From assembly GCF_014652395.1 (NCBI RefSeq), contig NZ_BMYS01000004.1, positions 109,226-173,225 on the forward strand: 64,000 nucleotides of DNA, given 5' to 3'. Numbering within the stretch: the first letter of the stretch is position 1; every line of letters starts with the position of its first letter. A program made the translations under genes and the position numbers. The DNA is from Advenella faeciporci. Lineage in GTDB: Bacteria; Pseudomonadota; Gammaproteobacteria; Burkholderiales; Burkholderiaceae_B. The notes beneath the pieces are model-generated. The model did not search any database and was not told the origin of the DNA. It was given only the letters and a program-made list of their open reading frames with translations. Of this stretch, positions 30,321 to 40,486 are shown piece after piece.

Positions 30321-30416
30321 TCCCAGCTGATTACAATTTAATAATCAGGTTGAACAGAAAGTGTGTTTACCCGTTAAACACATGGCTTTATTATCTGCTC
30401 GTCCCGATTCCTAAGC

Positions 30417-30788
30417 ATGCCAAGCGCCTCCTATCCCAAAGCGGCGCGACTGCACCGCCCCTTAGAGTTCACCAATGCCCTGAAAGGCAAACGTGTATCT
30501 CGAGGGGCTTTGTTTACGCTTAGCAAAGCCAAGCCAGTCTACCCTCTTACCGAACCAATCGCCCGATTGGGGCTTGTTATCGCCAAACGGTTTGCCGCCA
30601 AAGCCACCACCCGCAACGCCATCAAAAGGGTTGCCCGTGAGTCTTTCAGACATTGCCGTCATGAGTTACCTGCCTGCGACTACGTTATTCGCCTGCATGG
30701 CAAGGTTACTCCCTGTACCCTTACCGAACTCAAGATAACCATACGGAAAGAAATCGACCATCATTTTGCAAAGGCAAAATCGGCATGA
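30417..30788 (+). CDS. rnpA: Ribonuclease P protein component
   Basis: The protein subunit of RNase P, 123 residues, which helps the catalytic RNA cut the 5' leader from pre-tRNAs. The RNR signature region appears as [29 protein letters not shown]. It overlaps yidD by 4 bases (ATGA). Confidence 0.96.
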   Translation: MPSASYPKAARLHRPLEFTNALKGKRVSRGALFTLSKAKPVYPLTEPIARLGLVIAKRFAAKATTRNAIKRVARESFRHCRHELPACDYVIRLHGKVTPCTLTELKITIRKEIDHHFAKAKSA

Positions 30789-31051
30789 TCAAGAAAATAC
30801 TCATAGCACCTATCCGGTTCTACCGATATTTCCTAAGCCCCTGGATCGGACGTTCCTGCCGTTTCACGCCCACCTGCTCCGAATACATGATAGAAGCCAT
30901 TGAAACCCACGGTGCCGCCAAAGGGCTGTATCTGGGTACACACCGGATCTGTCGCTGTAATCCGTGGTGCCAGGGTGGTCATGATCCTGTTCCCCCTGTT
31001 TCTGGCCGCTCCTCGCCTGAGAAGAGTCTTTTTCCCAAAGATTTGTTTTAA
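30785..31051 (+). CDS. yidD: Membrane protein insertion efficiency factor YidD
   Basis: An 88-residue YidD protein with the strongly conserved cysteines [12 protein letters not shown] and [15 protein letters not shown]. It sits at the inner membrane by an amphipathic helix ([16 protein letters not shown]) and assists YidC-dependent insertion. The gene overlaps rnpA and precedes yidC, the usual order. Confidence 0.96.
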   Translation: MIKKILIAPIRFYRYFLSPWIGRSCRFTPTCSEYMIEAIETHGAAKGLYLGTHRICRCNPWCQGGHDPVPPVSGRSSPEKSLFPKDLF

Positions 31052-31122
31052 ATTCAGGTGTTATAACCCTAGCTGGGTTAAACTGACGAGCTTTACTAAC
31101 CGCTTAATAATGATCAGGTTAA

Positions 31123-32790
31123 ATGGATATTAGACGCACCATCCTCTGGATGATTTTTGTATTTTCGGTCTTCGCCATCTGGAATAACTGGCAAACCTAT
31201 AATGGTCAGCCATCCCTGTTTGGCCAGGCTCCCCAATCCGAAACCACTTCCAATCCGGCTTCCGGTACGCCTGGCGTTCCCAATGCAGCCTCGCCTGCCG
31301 GTACTGCCGCCACTCCGTCAACAACAGCACCTGCCGTTGCTTCAGAAAAAATCACCATCAACACCGATGTTTTCAAATTGAATTTTGATTCCATAGGTGC
31401 CCAGATTGTGTATGCCGAGTTGTTGAAGTATCCTTCCGCTGAAAACCGTGACCAGCCAATCGTACTGCTGGATAACTCTGCTGCGGCAGAATATATTGTG
31501 CAAAGCGGCCTGGTCGCACCACAAGGAAGCAACAAGCGCTACCCCGACCAGAATACCGCCTTCAGAATGGTTTCTACTGAAACCACCATGACAGGTGATA
31601 CTCTGCCGGTGGTCTTTGAGTCTGAGTCTGACGGCATCAAGGTGACGCGTACCTATACGTTCCATCGCAATTCTTACCGAATTGATGTCAAGGACGAGGT
31701 CACCAACACTGCCGCCGAACCACAATCCCCCTCACTGTACCTGCAAATTGCCCGTGACAGCCAGGATCCGGTTGGCAGCTCCAGCTTCTATCCCACCTTT
31801 ACGGGAATGGCGGTTTATTCTGATGAAGAACGCTTCCAGAAAGTGTCCTTTTCTGAAATTGACAAGAAAAATGCCGATTATATTAAATCGGCTGACGATG
31901 GCTGGATCAGTGTCATTCAACACTTCTTTGTGACCGCCTGGGTACCCCAGGAAGGCAAAGAGCGTTTTATTGACATGCGCAAGGTTTCCAATACCCTGTA
32001 TGCCATCAGTGCGGTAGAGCCATTAGGCAGCATCGCACCCAACAGTACGGTTGCCACCCAATCCACCTTATGGATAGGTCCGCAAGACCAAAAAGCCCTT
32101 GCAGCCATTTCTCCTTCCCTGGATCTGGTCGTTGACTATGGCTGGCTAACCATTCTTGCCAAACCCATGTTTACCTTCATGACCTGGTTATATACCCTGG
32201 TAGGTAACTGGGGCTGGACGATCGTTCTGCTAACCGTCATTATCAAATTAATCCTTTATCCATTGTCGGCCTCCAGCTATCGCTCCATGGCCAAAATGAA
32301 AAACGTGGCACCGCGCATGCAGGCCCTGAAGGAAAAATTCGGTGACGACCGCCAGAAGCTGAACACAGCCATGATGGAAATGTACCGTACCGAGAAAATC
32401 AACCCATTGGGCGGCTGTTTCCCAATCCTGATCCAAATCCCGGTATTCCTTACCCTGTACCGCGTTTTGCTGTCCAGCGTGGAAATGCGTGGCGCAGGCT
32501 GGATTGGCTGGATTACCGACTTGTCAGTCCGTGACCCGTATTTCATCCTGCCAGCCATCATGATGGCCACCATGTTCCTGCAGATCAAGCTGAATCCAAC
32601 ACCGCCTGATCCAATGCAAGCCAGAATCATGATGCTCATGCCACTGGTATTTGGTGCCATGATGTTCATGTTCCCGGCCGGTCTGGTACTGTACTGGTGT
32701 GTTAACAACGTTCTGTCTATTGCCCAGCAATGGTACATTACCCGCAACATGAATAAAGCGGCCAATGAAGCCATCCTGACGCACAAGTAA
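31123..32790 (+). CDS. yidC: Membrane protein insertase YidC
   Basis: The inner-membrane insertase, 555 residues. One N-terminal transmembrane helix, a large periplasmic domain (about 60-350), and the five-helix core with MFTFMTWLYTLVGNWGWTIVLLTVIIKLILYPL, the cytoplasmic hairpin (MAKMKNVAPRMQALKEKF) and ILIQIPVFLTLYRVL. An Ala/Pro/Thr-rich linker follows the first helix. A strong terminator lies downstream; mnmE, its usual next neighbour, is found only 26 kb further on. Confidence 0.97.
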   Translation: MDIRRTILWMIFVFSVFAIWNNWQTYNGQPSLFGQAPQSETTSNPASGTPGVPNAASPAGTAATPSTTAPAVASEKITINTDVFKLNFDSIGAQIVYAELLKYPSAENRDQPIVLLDNSAAAEYIVQSGLVAPQGSNKRYPDQNTAFRMVSTETTMTGDTLPVVFESESDGIKVTRTYTFHRNSYRIDVKDEVTNTAAEPQSPSLYLQIARDSQDPVGSSSFYPTFTGMAVYSDEERFQKVSFSEIDKKNADYIKSADDGWISVIQHFFVTAWVPQEGKERFIDMRKVSNTLYAISAVEPLGSIAPNSTVATQSTLWIGPQDQKALAAISPSLDLVVDYGWLTILAKPMFTFMTWLYTLVGNWGWTIVLLTVIIKLILYPLSASSYRSMAKMKNVAPRMQALKEKFGDDRQKLNTAMMEMYRTEKINPLGGCFPILIQIPVFLTLYRVLLSSVEMRGAGWIGWITDLSVRDPYFILPAIMMATMFLQIKLNPTPPDPMQARIMMLMPLVFGAMMFMFPAGLVLYWCVNNVLSIAQQWYITRNMNKAANEAILTHK

Positions 32791-32848
32791 TTCCAGTGCT
32801 GTCATTTTCCGGTTTGTCTTTGCCAGGCAAACTGGCATGAAAACAAGG

Positions 32849-32874
32849 AACCGCATCTTCGGATGCGGTTTTTT
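32849..32874 (+). terminator. Rho-independent terminator of the rpmH-yidC operon
   Basis: AACCGCATC-TTCG-GATGCGGTT, a 9-bp stem with the stable TTCG tetraloop, followed by TTTT. It lies 58 bases after the yidC stop. Confidence 0.85.
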
Positions 32875-33194
32875 ATGGTCGGCCCCTGCCGGTCAAAGAT
32901 ATGTGACTTTTCAGAACCCAATGGCAAAGATGAAGAAAAACAGGAAATAGTAATTTACTATCAGAAATTAACAATAAATAAATTATACAAAAATACAGTC
33001 TGGTATTAAGATACAAACATTGCAGCGGTGAAGGGTTCTCTAACGCGCAGTAGGACACTTCACTAAAACTGCAAGCCTTGTGTGGTGCAGATCCGGATGT
33101 TGCAGACTTGCACCACACTCCCTCCCCTTGAAAATAGGGGGAATGATCCTTTTGAAGTCTCCTCCTCCCCTTAAGTGGGGAACTCCTCCCTTAT

Positions 33195-33225
33195 GCCTGC
33201 CTTTTATCAAGGCAGGCTTTTTTTT
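33195..33225 (+). terminator. Rho-independent terminator in the yidC-acyl-CoA synthetase gap
   Basis: GCCTGCCTT-TTATC-AAGGCAGGC followed by eight T residues, oriented rightward. No rightward gene is visible between 32790 and here. It could be a back-up for yidC transcripts or the end of an unseen small RNA. Otherwise 32875-33194 holds only two CTCCCC/GGGG-type short inverted repeats and no supportable gene. Confidence 0.75.
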
Positions 33226-33236
33226 ATACGTTTTAA

Positions 33237-35363
33237 TTAAACTTCTATGAGTGCATCAGCGATGTAGCAACCCTTTACACCAGGAACCGCCAGAATCGGG
33301 TTGACTTCCACCGATTGAATCTGCTCCTGTGTCTGGGCCGCAAAAACAGACAGGCGGGACAGCTGTTCGGCAAGCCCGTCAATATCAACCGCCGGTTTGC
33401 CACGCACGCCTTGCAAAATAGCCGCACTGCGAATACTGAGAATCAGCTTCCTGGCTGTTTCAGGGCTGAATGGGCAACGATGCAAGACCACGTCTTTCAA
33501 CACTTCCACGTGAATGCCACCCAGACCGAACATGGCGACCGGCCCAAAAACAGGGTCATTTTTAACGCCCATAATACATTCAACAGCATTGTTTACCTGC
33601 TTGGCAACAAGGATCCCCGTAATGTTTGCAGAGGGTGCCTTTTCGGCTGCTCTTTGCAAGAGCAATGCATAACTTTCATGCACTTCGGCAATACTGGACA
33701 CATTAAGAATAACACCACCTATTTCAGATTTATGCTTGATATCAGGTGACAGGATTTTCATGACAACAGGAAAACCGAATTTATCCGCCAGCCGTGCCGC
33801 TTCCGCCGCATCATGGGCAATTCCTTCCGGAATGACCTGCAAACCCGCCTCTTCCAGGATAAGCTTGGCCTGGGCTTCGTCAGGTGTGCTGGCAAGCGCG
33901 GCAACGGTTTTCTTTTCAAAGGGAATGAGGGCATCTGGCCTGGCAAAGGCCGTACCCAAAACGCCCATATGATGAATGGCCTTGGTGGCACGGATAGGAT
34001 CTTCAAACACTGAAAACCCATCCGCTTCGTAGCGCGCTATGGTGTCTTTTTCTGCAATGATGGATAAAGCGAACAAATGATCAGGGTGTTTATCAACCGC
34101 CTTTTTAAGTTCCGGACGCAGTTTGGCCTCAATAGAAGCGGTTCCAGCTGCATGGGCAAAAAAGGCCAGAATGGATGGATACTGTTGAGTATCCAGCATG
34201 GTTGAAAGGAACTGGTCAGCCAATTCAGGCTGATTAATGACCTGAGCGGTACAATCTACCGGATTCTTGACGGCTGCAAATGACAAGGCTTCTTTAAGCG
34301 ATGCCTGGGCGTTTTGTTCCAGTTCAGGCATGGGCAAGTTAAGATCTTCGGCAGCATCACTAATCAGTATGCCGGCGCCACCACTAACGGTAATCACACC
34401 CAATGCATTGTTTTCCGGATAAATCTTTTTTGTGGCCATATAGGCAATATCCAGGAACTCATCGGGGCTGTATGCCCTGACGGCAGCGTATTCTTCAAGG
34501 ACCGCATTGAACACGGCGTCATCACCGGCAATTGAGGCGGTATGGGATTGTGCCGCCATTTGACCAATTTCACTGCGCCCGGCTTTCATGACCACCACCG
34601 GTTTGCGATACTGCTTGGCCAATCGTAATGCCTCAATGAATTTATCCGCATTTGACAAGCCTTCCAGGTACACACCAATGACCTGAATTTGCGGGTCAAG
34701 AACCATATCAATCATCGCATCGGCCACATTGATATCAGCTTCATTGCCGGTGGTGACACAAAGCGGAATACCGATGCCACGGTTTCGGGCAGAACAGAAA
34801 ATATGCAGGGCGAAAGCACCTGACTGGCTGGCGATTGCAATGGAGCCGGGTAAAGGCCAGTACAGCTCAAAGGCAGAGGAAAAGGTTGAGAACAGACCCT
34901 GACGGTCATCATAAAAACCCAAAGTATTGGGACCCAACACACGAATGCCATATTTTTTTGCTGTGGCAATCAACGCTTCCTGCATGAGCCTGCCTTCTTC
35001 ACCCACTTCGGAAAAACCGGCAGACAAAATCACGGCCAGACGTGTACCACGTTTACCCAGGTCCTCTACCGCCTTGATGACCATACGGCTTGATACGGCA
35101 ATAATGGCAATTTCGGGCGTTTCGGGCAGGCTGTCCACATCGGGATAGGCCTTCAGGCCCTGTACGGTTTCCTGTTTGGGATTGACTGGGTAAATCCGGC
35201 CAGCATAATTACGCTGCAGCATATAAGAGATGGGACGGCCGCCAATGCGCAAGGGGTCATTGGAAGCGCCAATGATGGCAATTGAATCAGCCTCCCACAT
35301 TTTTTTATTGTTTTGTACCTGCAAGTTTGTTGTGATGTCGGGTTTACCCACTTGGATCTCCAT
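33237..35363 (-). CDS. Acetate-CoA ligase (ADP-forming) family acyl-CoA synthetase
   Basis: A 708-residue fusion with the domain order of NDP-forming acyl-CoA synthetases: CoA-binding domain (IAIIGASNDPLRIGGRPI), succinyl-CoA ligase-like flavodoxin domains with QSHTASIAGDDAVFNAV, and a C-terminal ATP-grasp domain (ADKFGFPVVMKILSPDIKHKSEIGGVILNV). The reaction activates an organic acid with CoA and ATP. Its place after two P450 genes suggests it activates an acid arising from P450 oxidation; the substrate is not evident. No ribosome binding site stands out before the ATG at 35363. Confidence 0.88.
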   Translation of the reverse strand: MEIQVGKPDITTNLQVQNNKKMWEADSIAIIGASNDPLRIGGRPISYMLQRNYAGRIYPVNPKQETVQGLKAYPDVDSLPETPEIAIIAVSSRMVIKAVEDLGKRGTRLAVILSAGFSEVGEEGRLMQEALIATAKKYGIRVLGPNTLGFYDDRQGLFSTFSSAFELYWPLPGSIAIASQSGAFALHIFCSARNRGIGIPLCVTTGNEADINVADAMIDMVLDPQIQVIGVYLEGLSNADKFIEALRLAKQYRKPVVVMKAGRSEIGQMAAQSHTASIAGDDAVFNAVLEEYAAVRAYSPDEFLDIAYMATKKIYPENNALGVITVSGGAGILISDAAEDLNLPMPELEQNAQASLKEALSFAAVKNPVDCTAQVINQPELADQFLSTMLDTQQYPSILAFFAHAAGTASIEAKLRPELKKAVDKHPDHLFALSIIAEKDTIARYEADGFSVFEDPIRATKAIHHMGVLGTAFARPDALIPFEKKTVAALASTPDEAQAKLILEEAGLQVIPEGIAHDAAEAARLADKFGFPVVMKILSPDIKHKSEIGGVILNVSSIAEVHESYALLLQRAAEKAPSANITGILVAKQVNNAVECIMGVKNDPVFGPVAMFGLGGIHVEVLKDVVLHRCPFSPETARKLILSIRSAAILQGVRGKPAVDIDGLAEQLSRLSVFAAQTQEQIQSVEVNPILAVPGVKGCYIADALIEV

Positions 35364-35480
35364 TAATATTATTTATTCAATACATGCCCGGAATTATTCC
35401 GGGTGCTTGACTTAATGTAGTCCAAAGCCCTGATTTTTAGAATATTTATAAATTTAAGGGCGTATTCATCAAAATTGAAT

Positions 35481-35525
35481 CCAGGGCAATATTTTTCTTG
35501 TGAATCAGGAGAAATATTGCCCTGG
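35481..35525. terminator. Long hairpin between the P450 and acyl-CoA synthetase genes
   Basis: CCAGGGCAATATTT (35481-35494) and AAATATTGCCCTGG (35512-35525) form a perfect 14-bp stem with a 17-base loop. TTTTC follows on the plus strand only. It lies 46 bases after the P450 stop and probably ends or attenuates that leftward transcript before the synthetase gene. Confidence 0.5.
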
Positions 35526-35570
35526 TTTTCTGAACAGTTTTTAACGGGTCATAAAGTAGCCTGAAGACGA

Positions 35571-36752
35571 TTAGCTGCAAGCGCCGCAGCAGGTTTCCAT
35601 CACCAGCTTAATGGGCAGGGAATCAAAACCACCCGCCGGATACATGGCGTGCACCGGTGCTGCATTTTCTCCCAATGCGAAGCGGCTGGTGCCTTTTAAC
35701 AGTTCTTGCATAATCAGGCGCAATTCCAGCCTGGCCAATGGTGCACCCGGACAGGCATGAATACCGGCACCATACAGCAGGTTTTGTGATGGATCACGGT
35801 CATTACGAAACTCATCGGGCTTGCCAAATACCGCTTCATCGCGATTGGCGGATGCCCACAGCAGGGTTAGACGCTCACCCGCTTCAATGTGATGGCCTGC
35901 AACCGTTACCGCTTGGGTGGTTACACGACGGCTGGCAATCAAAGGGGGGTGAATACGCAGGATTTCATCAATGGCAGCTGGAAGTAACTTGGGTTTGTAA
36001 CGCAGTTGATGCTGCAACTTCAGGTTTTTGGCAAGGTAATTAACCAGTATTCCCAGACAGGCGGCAATACTGCCCAATTCACCTACGGTCCAGTTACGCA
36101 AAATGCTTACAATAGCTTCATCGCTGATGGGCTGGCCATTAACCGTTTCAAGCATTAACGCTGTTGTTAAATCGTCAGGGGCATGAGTGCCTGCCTTGCG
36201 GCGTTCTTCAAGCAAAGTGCGGATATAACCATCAAATTCAACAGCAATTTCTGACAAAGCCTGGCGATCCTGGGCCAGGGTGGCCTGATGATTTTTACGA
36301 ACCCATTGATTCAGAGGTTCATGCAATGATTCAGGCCAGCCTAAAAAGGCGCATTGCGCCCGCACTGCATAAATTTGTGCAAATCCCGAAATAAATTCAA
36401 ATTCCTGGTTTTGATGCGATTGCCGCACCAGCTCAGCAGCAATTTCTTGACATACCGGTTCAAAAGCTGCCATACGTGATTCATTGAAAAACGGCTCAAT
36501 AAGTGCCCTGTAAATGGTATGTTCAGGCTGGTCCATTCCATTAGGCACCGAGACATGCCGGGAAACGGCATTGCTGAATGTTTGGGGATCATTCAGTACA
36601 TTCACGACATCTTCATGCTTGAAAAGTGTCCAGTGCAAGCGTTCATCGTGCACAACAGGGCAACGTTGCCGAATCTGGTCATAGGCGGTGATGGGATCTT
36701 TTGAAACTGATGCTTGCTGAACAGCATTGGAAAGAGTGGTGGTGTCGTTCAT
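35571..36752 (-). CDS. Cytochrome P450 (stand-alone)
   Basis: A soluble bacterial P450 of 393 residues counted from the ATG at 36752 (MNDTTTL), preceded by AAGGA; the longer frame to 36791 has no such site. The heme-binding loop LLYGAGIHACPGAPLARLE with the Cys ligand and the K-helix ExxR (EILR) are present. The I helix reads NWTVGELGSIAACLGIL and lacks the usual (A/G)Gx(D/E)T acid-alcohol pair, so oxygen activation must differ or use other residues. The C-terminus is Cys-rich (CCGACS). It needs separate redox partners; none is adjacent except the reductase domain of the neighbouring fused P450. Confidence 0.9.
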   Translation of the reverse strand: MNDTTTLSNAVQQASVSKDPITAYDQIRQRCPVVHDERLHWTLFKHEDVVNVLNDPQTFSNAVSRHVSVPNGMDQPEHTIYRALIEPFFNESRMAAFEPVCQEIAAELVRQSHQNQEFEFISGFAQIYAVRAQCAFLGWPESLHEPLNQWVRKNHQATLAQDRQALSEIAVEFDGYIRTLLEERRKAGTHAPDDLTTALMLETVNGQPISDEAIVSILRNWTVGELGSIAACLGILVNYLAKNLKLQHQLRYKPKLLPAAIDEILRIHPPLIASRRVTTQAVTVAGHHIEAGERLTLLWASANRDEAVFGKPDEFRNDRDPSQNLLYGAGIHACPGAPLARLELRLIMQELLKGTSRFALGENAAPVHAMYPAGGFDSLPIKLVMETCCGACS

Positions 36753-37007
36753 TGAGAGATATCCTTGCTTATATGTTAAGCATTCTTGCATAAACAGCGT
36801 TGAATTCCCTTGATATGCATCAATAGTAGACTAAATTAGTCGGGTATTGGTCTCCATAATTACTTATTGTATGCCGTGGCAAAATAATTCACTTTCCATT
36901 GATAAGTTGTTATTCCGCTATGGTCTGACTATTAAATGGCAAACCAAGCGGATAACACATCACTCTTCACACCTCTTGCATGATGTTTACGTATAAGTAT
37001 TATCAAG

Positions 37008-37030
37008 AAGGTTGTTTGTAAACTAACCTT
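37008..37030 (-). terminator. Short hairpin at the end of the P450-reductase gene
   Basis: AAGGTT and AACCTT (37008-37013 and 37025-37030) pair across an 11-base loop that overlaps the stop codon. There is no T run, so termination here is doubtful. The remaining gap to 36752 contains the probable promoter of the stand-alone P450 gene. Confidence 0.25.
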
Positions 37031-39395
37031 AAAGTTCAAGAACCAGTTTTTCTCCTTTTGCAGAACGGGAACAGCAAGACATCATTTTGCCGTTTTCTTC
37101 TTTCTCGGAACGGGTCAATACAACATCCCGGTGATCAATATCACCCTGCAATACCCTGACCTCACAAGAGCCGCATAAACCTTCACAACAATCGCTTTGC
37201 ACGTCAATATTGGCACCTTGCAAAGCCTGCAAAAGCGTCTGATCGGCAGCAACCGTCAAGGTAATACCCGAGTCTTTCAGCTCAACTTCAAAAGCCTGTT
37301 CTTTGGAGGGGTCCAGTTCACCCAGCACAGAATGGAAATGTTCAACATGCAAGGCATCTTCAGGCCAGTTTTCGCAACATTGTGCCAGGCCTTCCAGCAT
37401 TCTTTCAGGACCACAGGCATAGATTTGCGTTTTTTCATCGGGAGTGCCCAGCAACCTGGCAAAATCATTACGATTGCCTTCATCTTTGGCATAAACATGC
37501 AGGCGGTTACCATGCAAAGCCTCAAGCTCATCCAGAAAGGACATGGATGCCTTTGAACGACCACTGTAATGGATTTCATAATCGATCCCACGCAGCTTGG
37601 CCTCCCGGGCCATCGCGCTGATGGGGGTAATACCAATACCACCGGCAATAAAGATGACTCTTTCGGCACTGGGATCCATGCGGAAATGATTGCGTGGACC
37701 ACGAATCCTGACACGGTCACCCTGTCTGATATTTTCATGTAACCATGCCGATCCTCCGCGGCTTGCCGGATCTTTCAGAATGGCAATTTCCAGGCAGGCG
37801 GTATCTGCTGGGTCACTGCACAATGAATATTGACGAGATATACCGGTATCTCCACATTCAATATCAATATGTGCGCCGGGTGTCCAGCGAGGCAATGGTT
37901 TTCCATCCGGAGAAATTAATTTCAATTTTAAAATATCTTCAGCAATAATTTTTGCTTCCTGTACAACAACCGGACGACTGATGGCGCTGGCGGAAGGCTC
38001 ACCCAAACGCAAGGGGGCTTGCAAATCCAGTATCCCGGGATTTTTTCTTTCAGGGTTTTGTGCCGGATCCCACTCTACCCATAAATGCTCGGGCCCCCGG
38101 AACGACGTGTTTGGCAGATAATGGAAGGTTTGTTCCGCCAATCGCATATGCGGCAAACGACGCGTGAATTCCTCAAGGAAAATCTGTAATTCCATGCGCG
38201 CCAGGTTTTTACCCATGCATTGATGTGATCCATAACCAAAGGTTAACTGTTCACTGGCATTCTCACGTCTTATATCAAAATTGTCAGCATCCTCAAACTT
38301 GCGTTCATCATGGTTGGCTGAAGAAGAAACCATCAACAGTTTTGACCCGGCAGGAAGTTCCACATCACCAATTTTGGTATCGCAGGTAACTAATCGACGC
38401 CAGGCGGCAATCGAACCATTGTGGCGTAAACATTCTTCCACAGCATTGGGGATTAGCGATGGGTCTTCACAAATTTCCTGCCAGGCATCCGGGTGCTCCA
38501 GCAATATTTTCAAGGCATTGGCCGTACCGTGGGCCGTAGTTTCATGCGCGGCCACAATACCCGCCATCATCATGGAGTGCAGGTAAGAATCCGTTATGAT
38601 ATCGGGATGATCTTTCTGCAAGCGAATGCCGTAGCGCATCCAGCCTGGCCCGTCAGGATCCTGACGCATTTTTTCAAGAATTTTACCCGCCAGTTGCCAG
38701 AAATTACCCACCGCATGTGCCACTTTCAATTGTTCCTCAGGGCTGGGCCTGCCCCATGTATTGACCGTATGCGCAATGGAATATTTTCGCAGCATGTCCA
38801 TATCTTCTTCCGGAACCCCCAAAAAATGCAAGGCAACCGTTAATGGCACTTCCCACAGCATCTGGTTAACCAGATCGGCCCTGCCATCATTGATGAAACG
38901 GTCTACATATTCCCGGGCCAGTTTCCTGACCATCGGTTCATGGTGTTTCAATGCTTCAGGCGTGAATGGCTCAATCAGCAGACGTCTGCGCGCCATATGC
39001 GCAGGCTCGTCTTCGTTAACCAGCGTGCGGCTCATTCCATAATCATACGTTGCCAGAATGGCATTGGCCTCATCGCTGGTTGGCGTGATTTTTTCCAGTG
39101 CAATAGAGGGGCTGAAGGTTTTATTGTCACGGAAAACGGCTTTGACATCTTCATAGCGGGTCACAATCCAGTAACCCAGTTTGGGACTGAAAAAAACGGG
39201 TTCTTCTTCGCGTGCCCAACGTACGTATTCAGGAGGATTTTGCAGGTAATCATTGCTGAATGGGTCAAATGCCGCCGCCCGGCCACTAACCGGACATCCA
39301 TTTGCCGATACGGGCTTGCCATTACTTTGTACATGACCGAATGCACTGTGGTCAATCGGGCAACGGGAAATACCGTTAGTAGCTAATTGATTCAT
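37029..39395 (-). CDS. Self-sufficient cytochrome P450-reductase fusion (CYP116B type)
   Basis: A 788-residue fusion of a P450 with a phthalate-oxygenase-reductase module. N-terminal P450: CPIDHSAFG, I helix MAGIVAAHETTAHG with the normal acid-alcohol pair, and heme loop LTFGYGSHQCMGKNLARMELQ. The reductase follows: FMN-binding RQYSLCSD, NAD-binding FIAGGIGITPISAMAR, and a C-terminal [2Fe-2S] ferredoxin domain CCEGLCGSCEVRVLQGDIDHRD. This order (P450-FMN-NAD-2Fe2S) is that of CYP116B enzymes, which hydroxylate or dealkylate without partners. I chose the ATG at 39395 because GAGG lies 8 bases upstream. It follows a Bug receptor gene, which suggests an acid substrate. Confidence 0.93.
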   Translation of the reverse strand: MNQLATNGISRCPIDHSAFGHVQSNGKPVSANGCPVSGRAAAFDPFSNDYLQNPPEYVRWAREEEPVFFSPKLGYWIVTRYEDVKAVFRDNKTFSPSIALEKITPTSDEANAILATYDYGMSRTLVNEDEPAHMARRRLLIEPFTPEALKHHEPMVRKLAREYVDRFINDGRADLVNQMLWEVPLTVALHFLGVPEEDMDMLRKYSIAHTVNTWGRPSPEEQLKVAHAVGNFWQLAGKILEKMRQDPDGPGWMRYGIRLQKDHPDIITDSYLHSMMMAGIVAAHETTAHGTANALKILLEHPDAWQEICEDPSLIPNAVEECLRHNGSIAAWRRLVTCDTKIGDVELPAGSKLLMVSSSANHDERKFEDADNFDIRRENASEQLTFGYGSHQCMGKNLARMELQIFLEEFTRRLPHMRLAEQTFHYLPNTSFRGPEHLWVEWDPAQNPERKNPGILDLQAPLRLGEPSASAISRPVVVQEAKIIAEDILKLKLISPDGKPLPRWTPGAHIDIECGDTGISRQYSLCSDPADTACLEIAILKDPASRGGSAWLHENIRQGDRVRIRGPRNHFRMDPSAERVIFIAGGIGITPISAMAREAKLRGIDYEIHYSGRSKASMSFLDELEALHGNRLHVYAKDEGNRNDFARLLGTPDEKTQIYACGPERMLEGLAQCCENWPEDALHVEHFHSVLGELDPSKEQAFEVELKDSGITLTVAADQTLLQALQGANIDVQSDCCEGLCGSCEVRVLQGDIDHRDVVLTRSEKEENGKMMSCCSRSAKGEKLVLEL

Positions 39396-39471
39396 TTCAT
39401 TTGCCTCTTTCATCATTTTAATTTCAATAGATTGGTATAAATTTTAAATTTATACCAATCTTAAATACAGA

Positions 39472-40455
39472 TTAATCCAAGGTGATTTTCAGATCACTGA
39501 TCAGCTTGTGCCAGCGGGCACGTTCATTGTTCAACAGCTGTTCATATTCCTCTGGCGTATTACCCACCGGCTCAATCCCGAAATCAATCATTTTTTTATT
39601 CACGGCAGGTTCGTTGATAACTTCAACCACTTTTTTGTTTAAGCTTGCAATAGTATCTTTGGGTGTGCCGGCAGTTGCCACCATGCCGACCAAGGCTGCC
39701 GCTTCAACTCCCTTGTATCCCGCCTCTGCAAAAGTGGGAACTTCTGGCAATTGGGCAAGCCGCGATCCATTTGCCACGGCCAGTGCCTTGACCTTGCCGC
39801 TTTTGATAAACCCGGCCCCTGCGGCCAAATCCACCATCATTGCCTGTACCTGGCCACCGGCCACATCTGACAGGGAAGGCGCGGCACCCCGATACGGAAC
39901 ATGCACAATATCAATATCCGCTTCCTCTTTGAGCAGTTCCATGGCCAAATGATGCGGGCTGCCGGCACCGGCTGAACCGTAATTCAACTTACCGGGATTT
40001 TCCCTGGTTTTCTGAACGAATTCCTCAACCGAATTAATGCCCGAATTTGGAGAAACAATCAGGATCATGGGAAACTTGCCCATTAGGGTAACGGGCTCCA
40101 GATCCTTGACCGGGTCATAGCTTAAGTTTTTATAAAGCGCAGAATTAAAAACCATCGTGCCGTTATCTGCTGACAATACGGTATAGCCATCGGGCGTTGA
40201 GCGAGCGGTTTCCACGGCTGCAATAGACGTGTTGCCACCCGGCTTGTTGTCAACCAATACGGTTTGACCTGTTTTTTCAGCTAAAGGCTGGGCAATTGTA
40301 CGTGCCAAAAAATCCGAACCACCGCCTGCCGGATAAGGCACCAGCCAGCGAACCTGTTTCTCGGGATAATTGGATGCACTGGCATTGGCTGCCGTTAATC
40401 CCAATGTTGTGACAGATAAAAGCCCGGCCAGACAGGCCTTTTTTAAGAAATTCAT
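39472..40455 (-). CDS. Bug/TctC-family tripartite tricarboxylate transporter receptor
   Basis: A 327-residue periplasmic receptor with a signal peptide (NFLKKACLAGLLSVTTLGL, cleavage after ANASA). The Bug signature VRWLVPYPAGGGSDFLARTIAQPL follows, with GYTVLSADNG and NYGSAGAGSPHHLAMEL. No TctA/TctB permease genes are adjacent, as is usual for orphan Bug proteins in Alcaligenaceae. It heads the leftward group with the fused P450, divergent from the IclR gene, so it probably binds the effector or substrate of that pathway. GGAGAC precedes the ATG. Confidence 0.92.
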   Translation of the reverse strand: MNFLKKACLAGLLSVTTLGLTAANASASNYPEKQVRWLVPYPAGGGSDFLARTIAQPLAEKTGQTVLVDNKPGGNTSIAAVETARSTPDGYTVLSADNGTMVFNSALYKNLSYDPVKDLEPVTLMGKFPMILIVSPNSGINSVEEFVQKTRENPGKLNYGSAGAGSPHHLAMELLKEEADIDIVHVPYRGAAPSLSDVAGGQVQAMMVDLAAGAGFIKSGKVKALAVANGSRLAQLPEVPTFAEAGYKGVEAAALVGMVATAGTPKDTIASLNKKVVEVINEPAVNKKMIDFGIEPVGNTPEEYEQLLNNERARWHKLISDLKITLD

Positions 40456-40486
40456 GAAAAGTCTCCTTAGTGTTCAATATCCTTCC

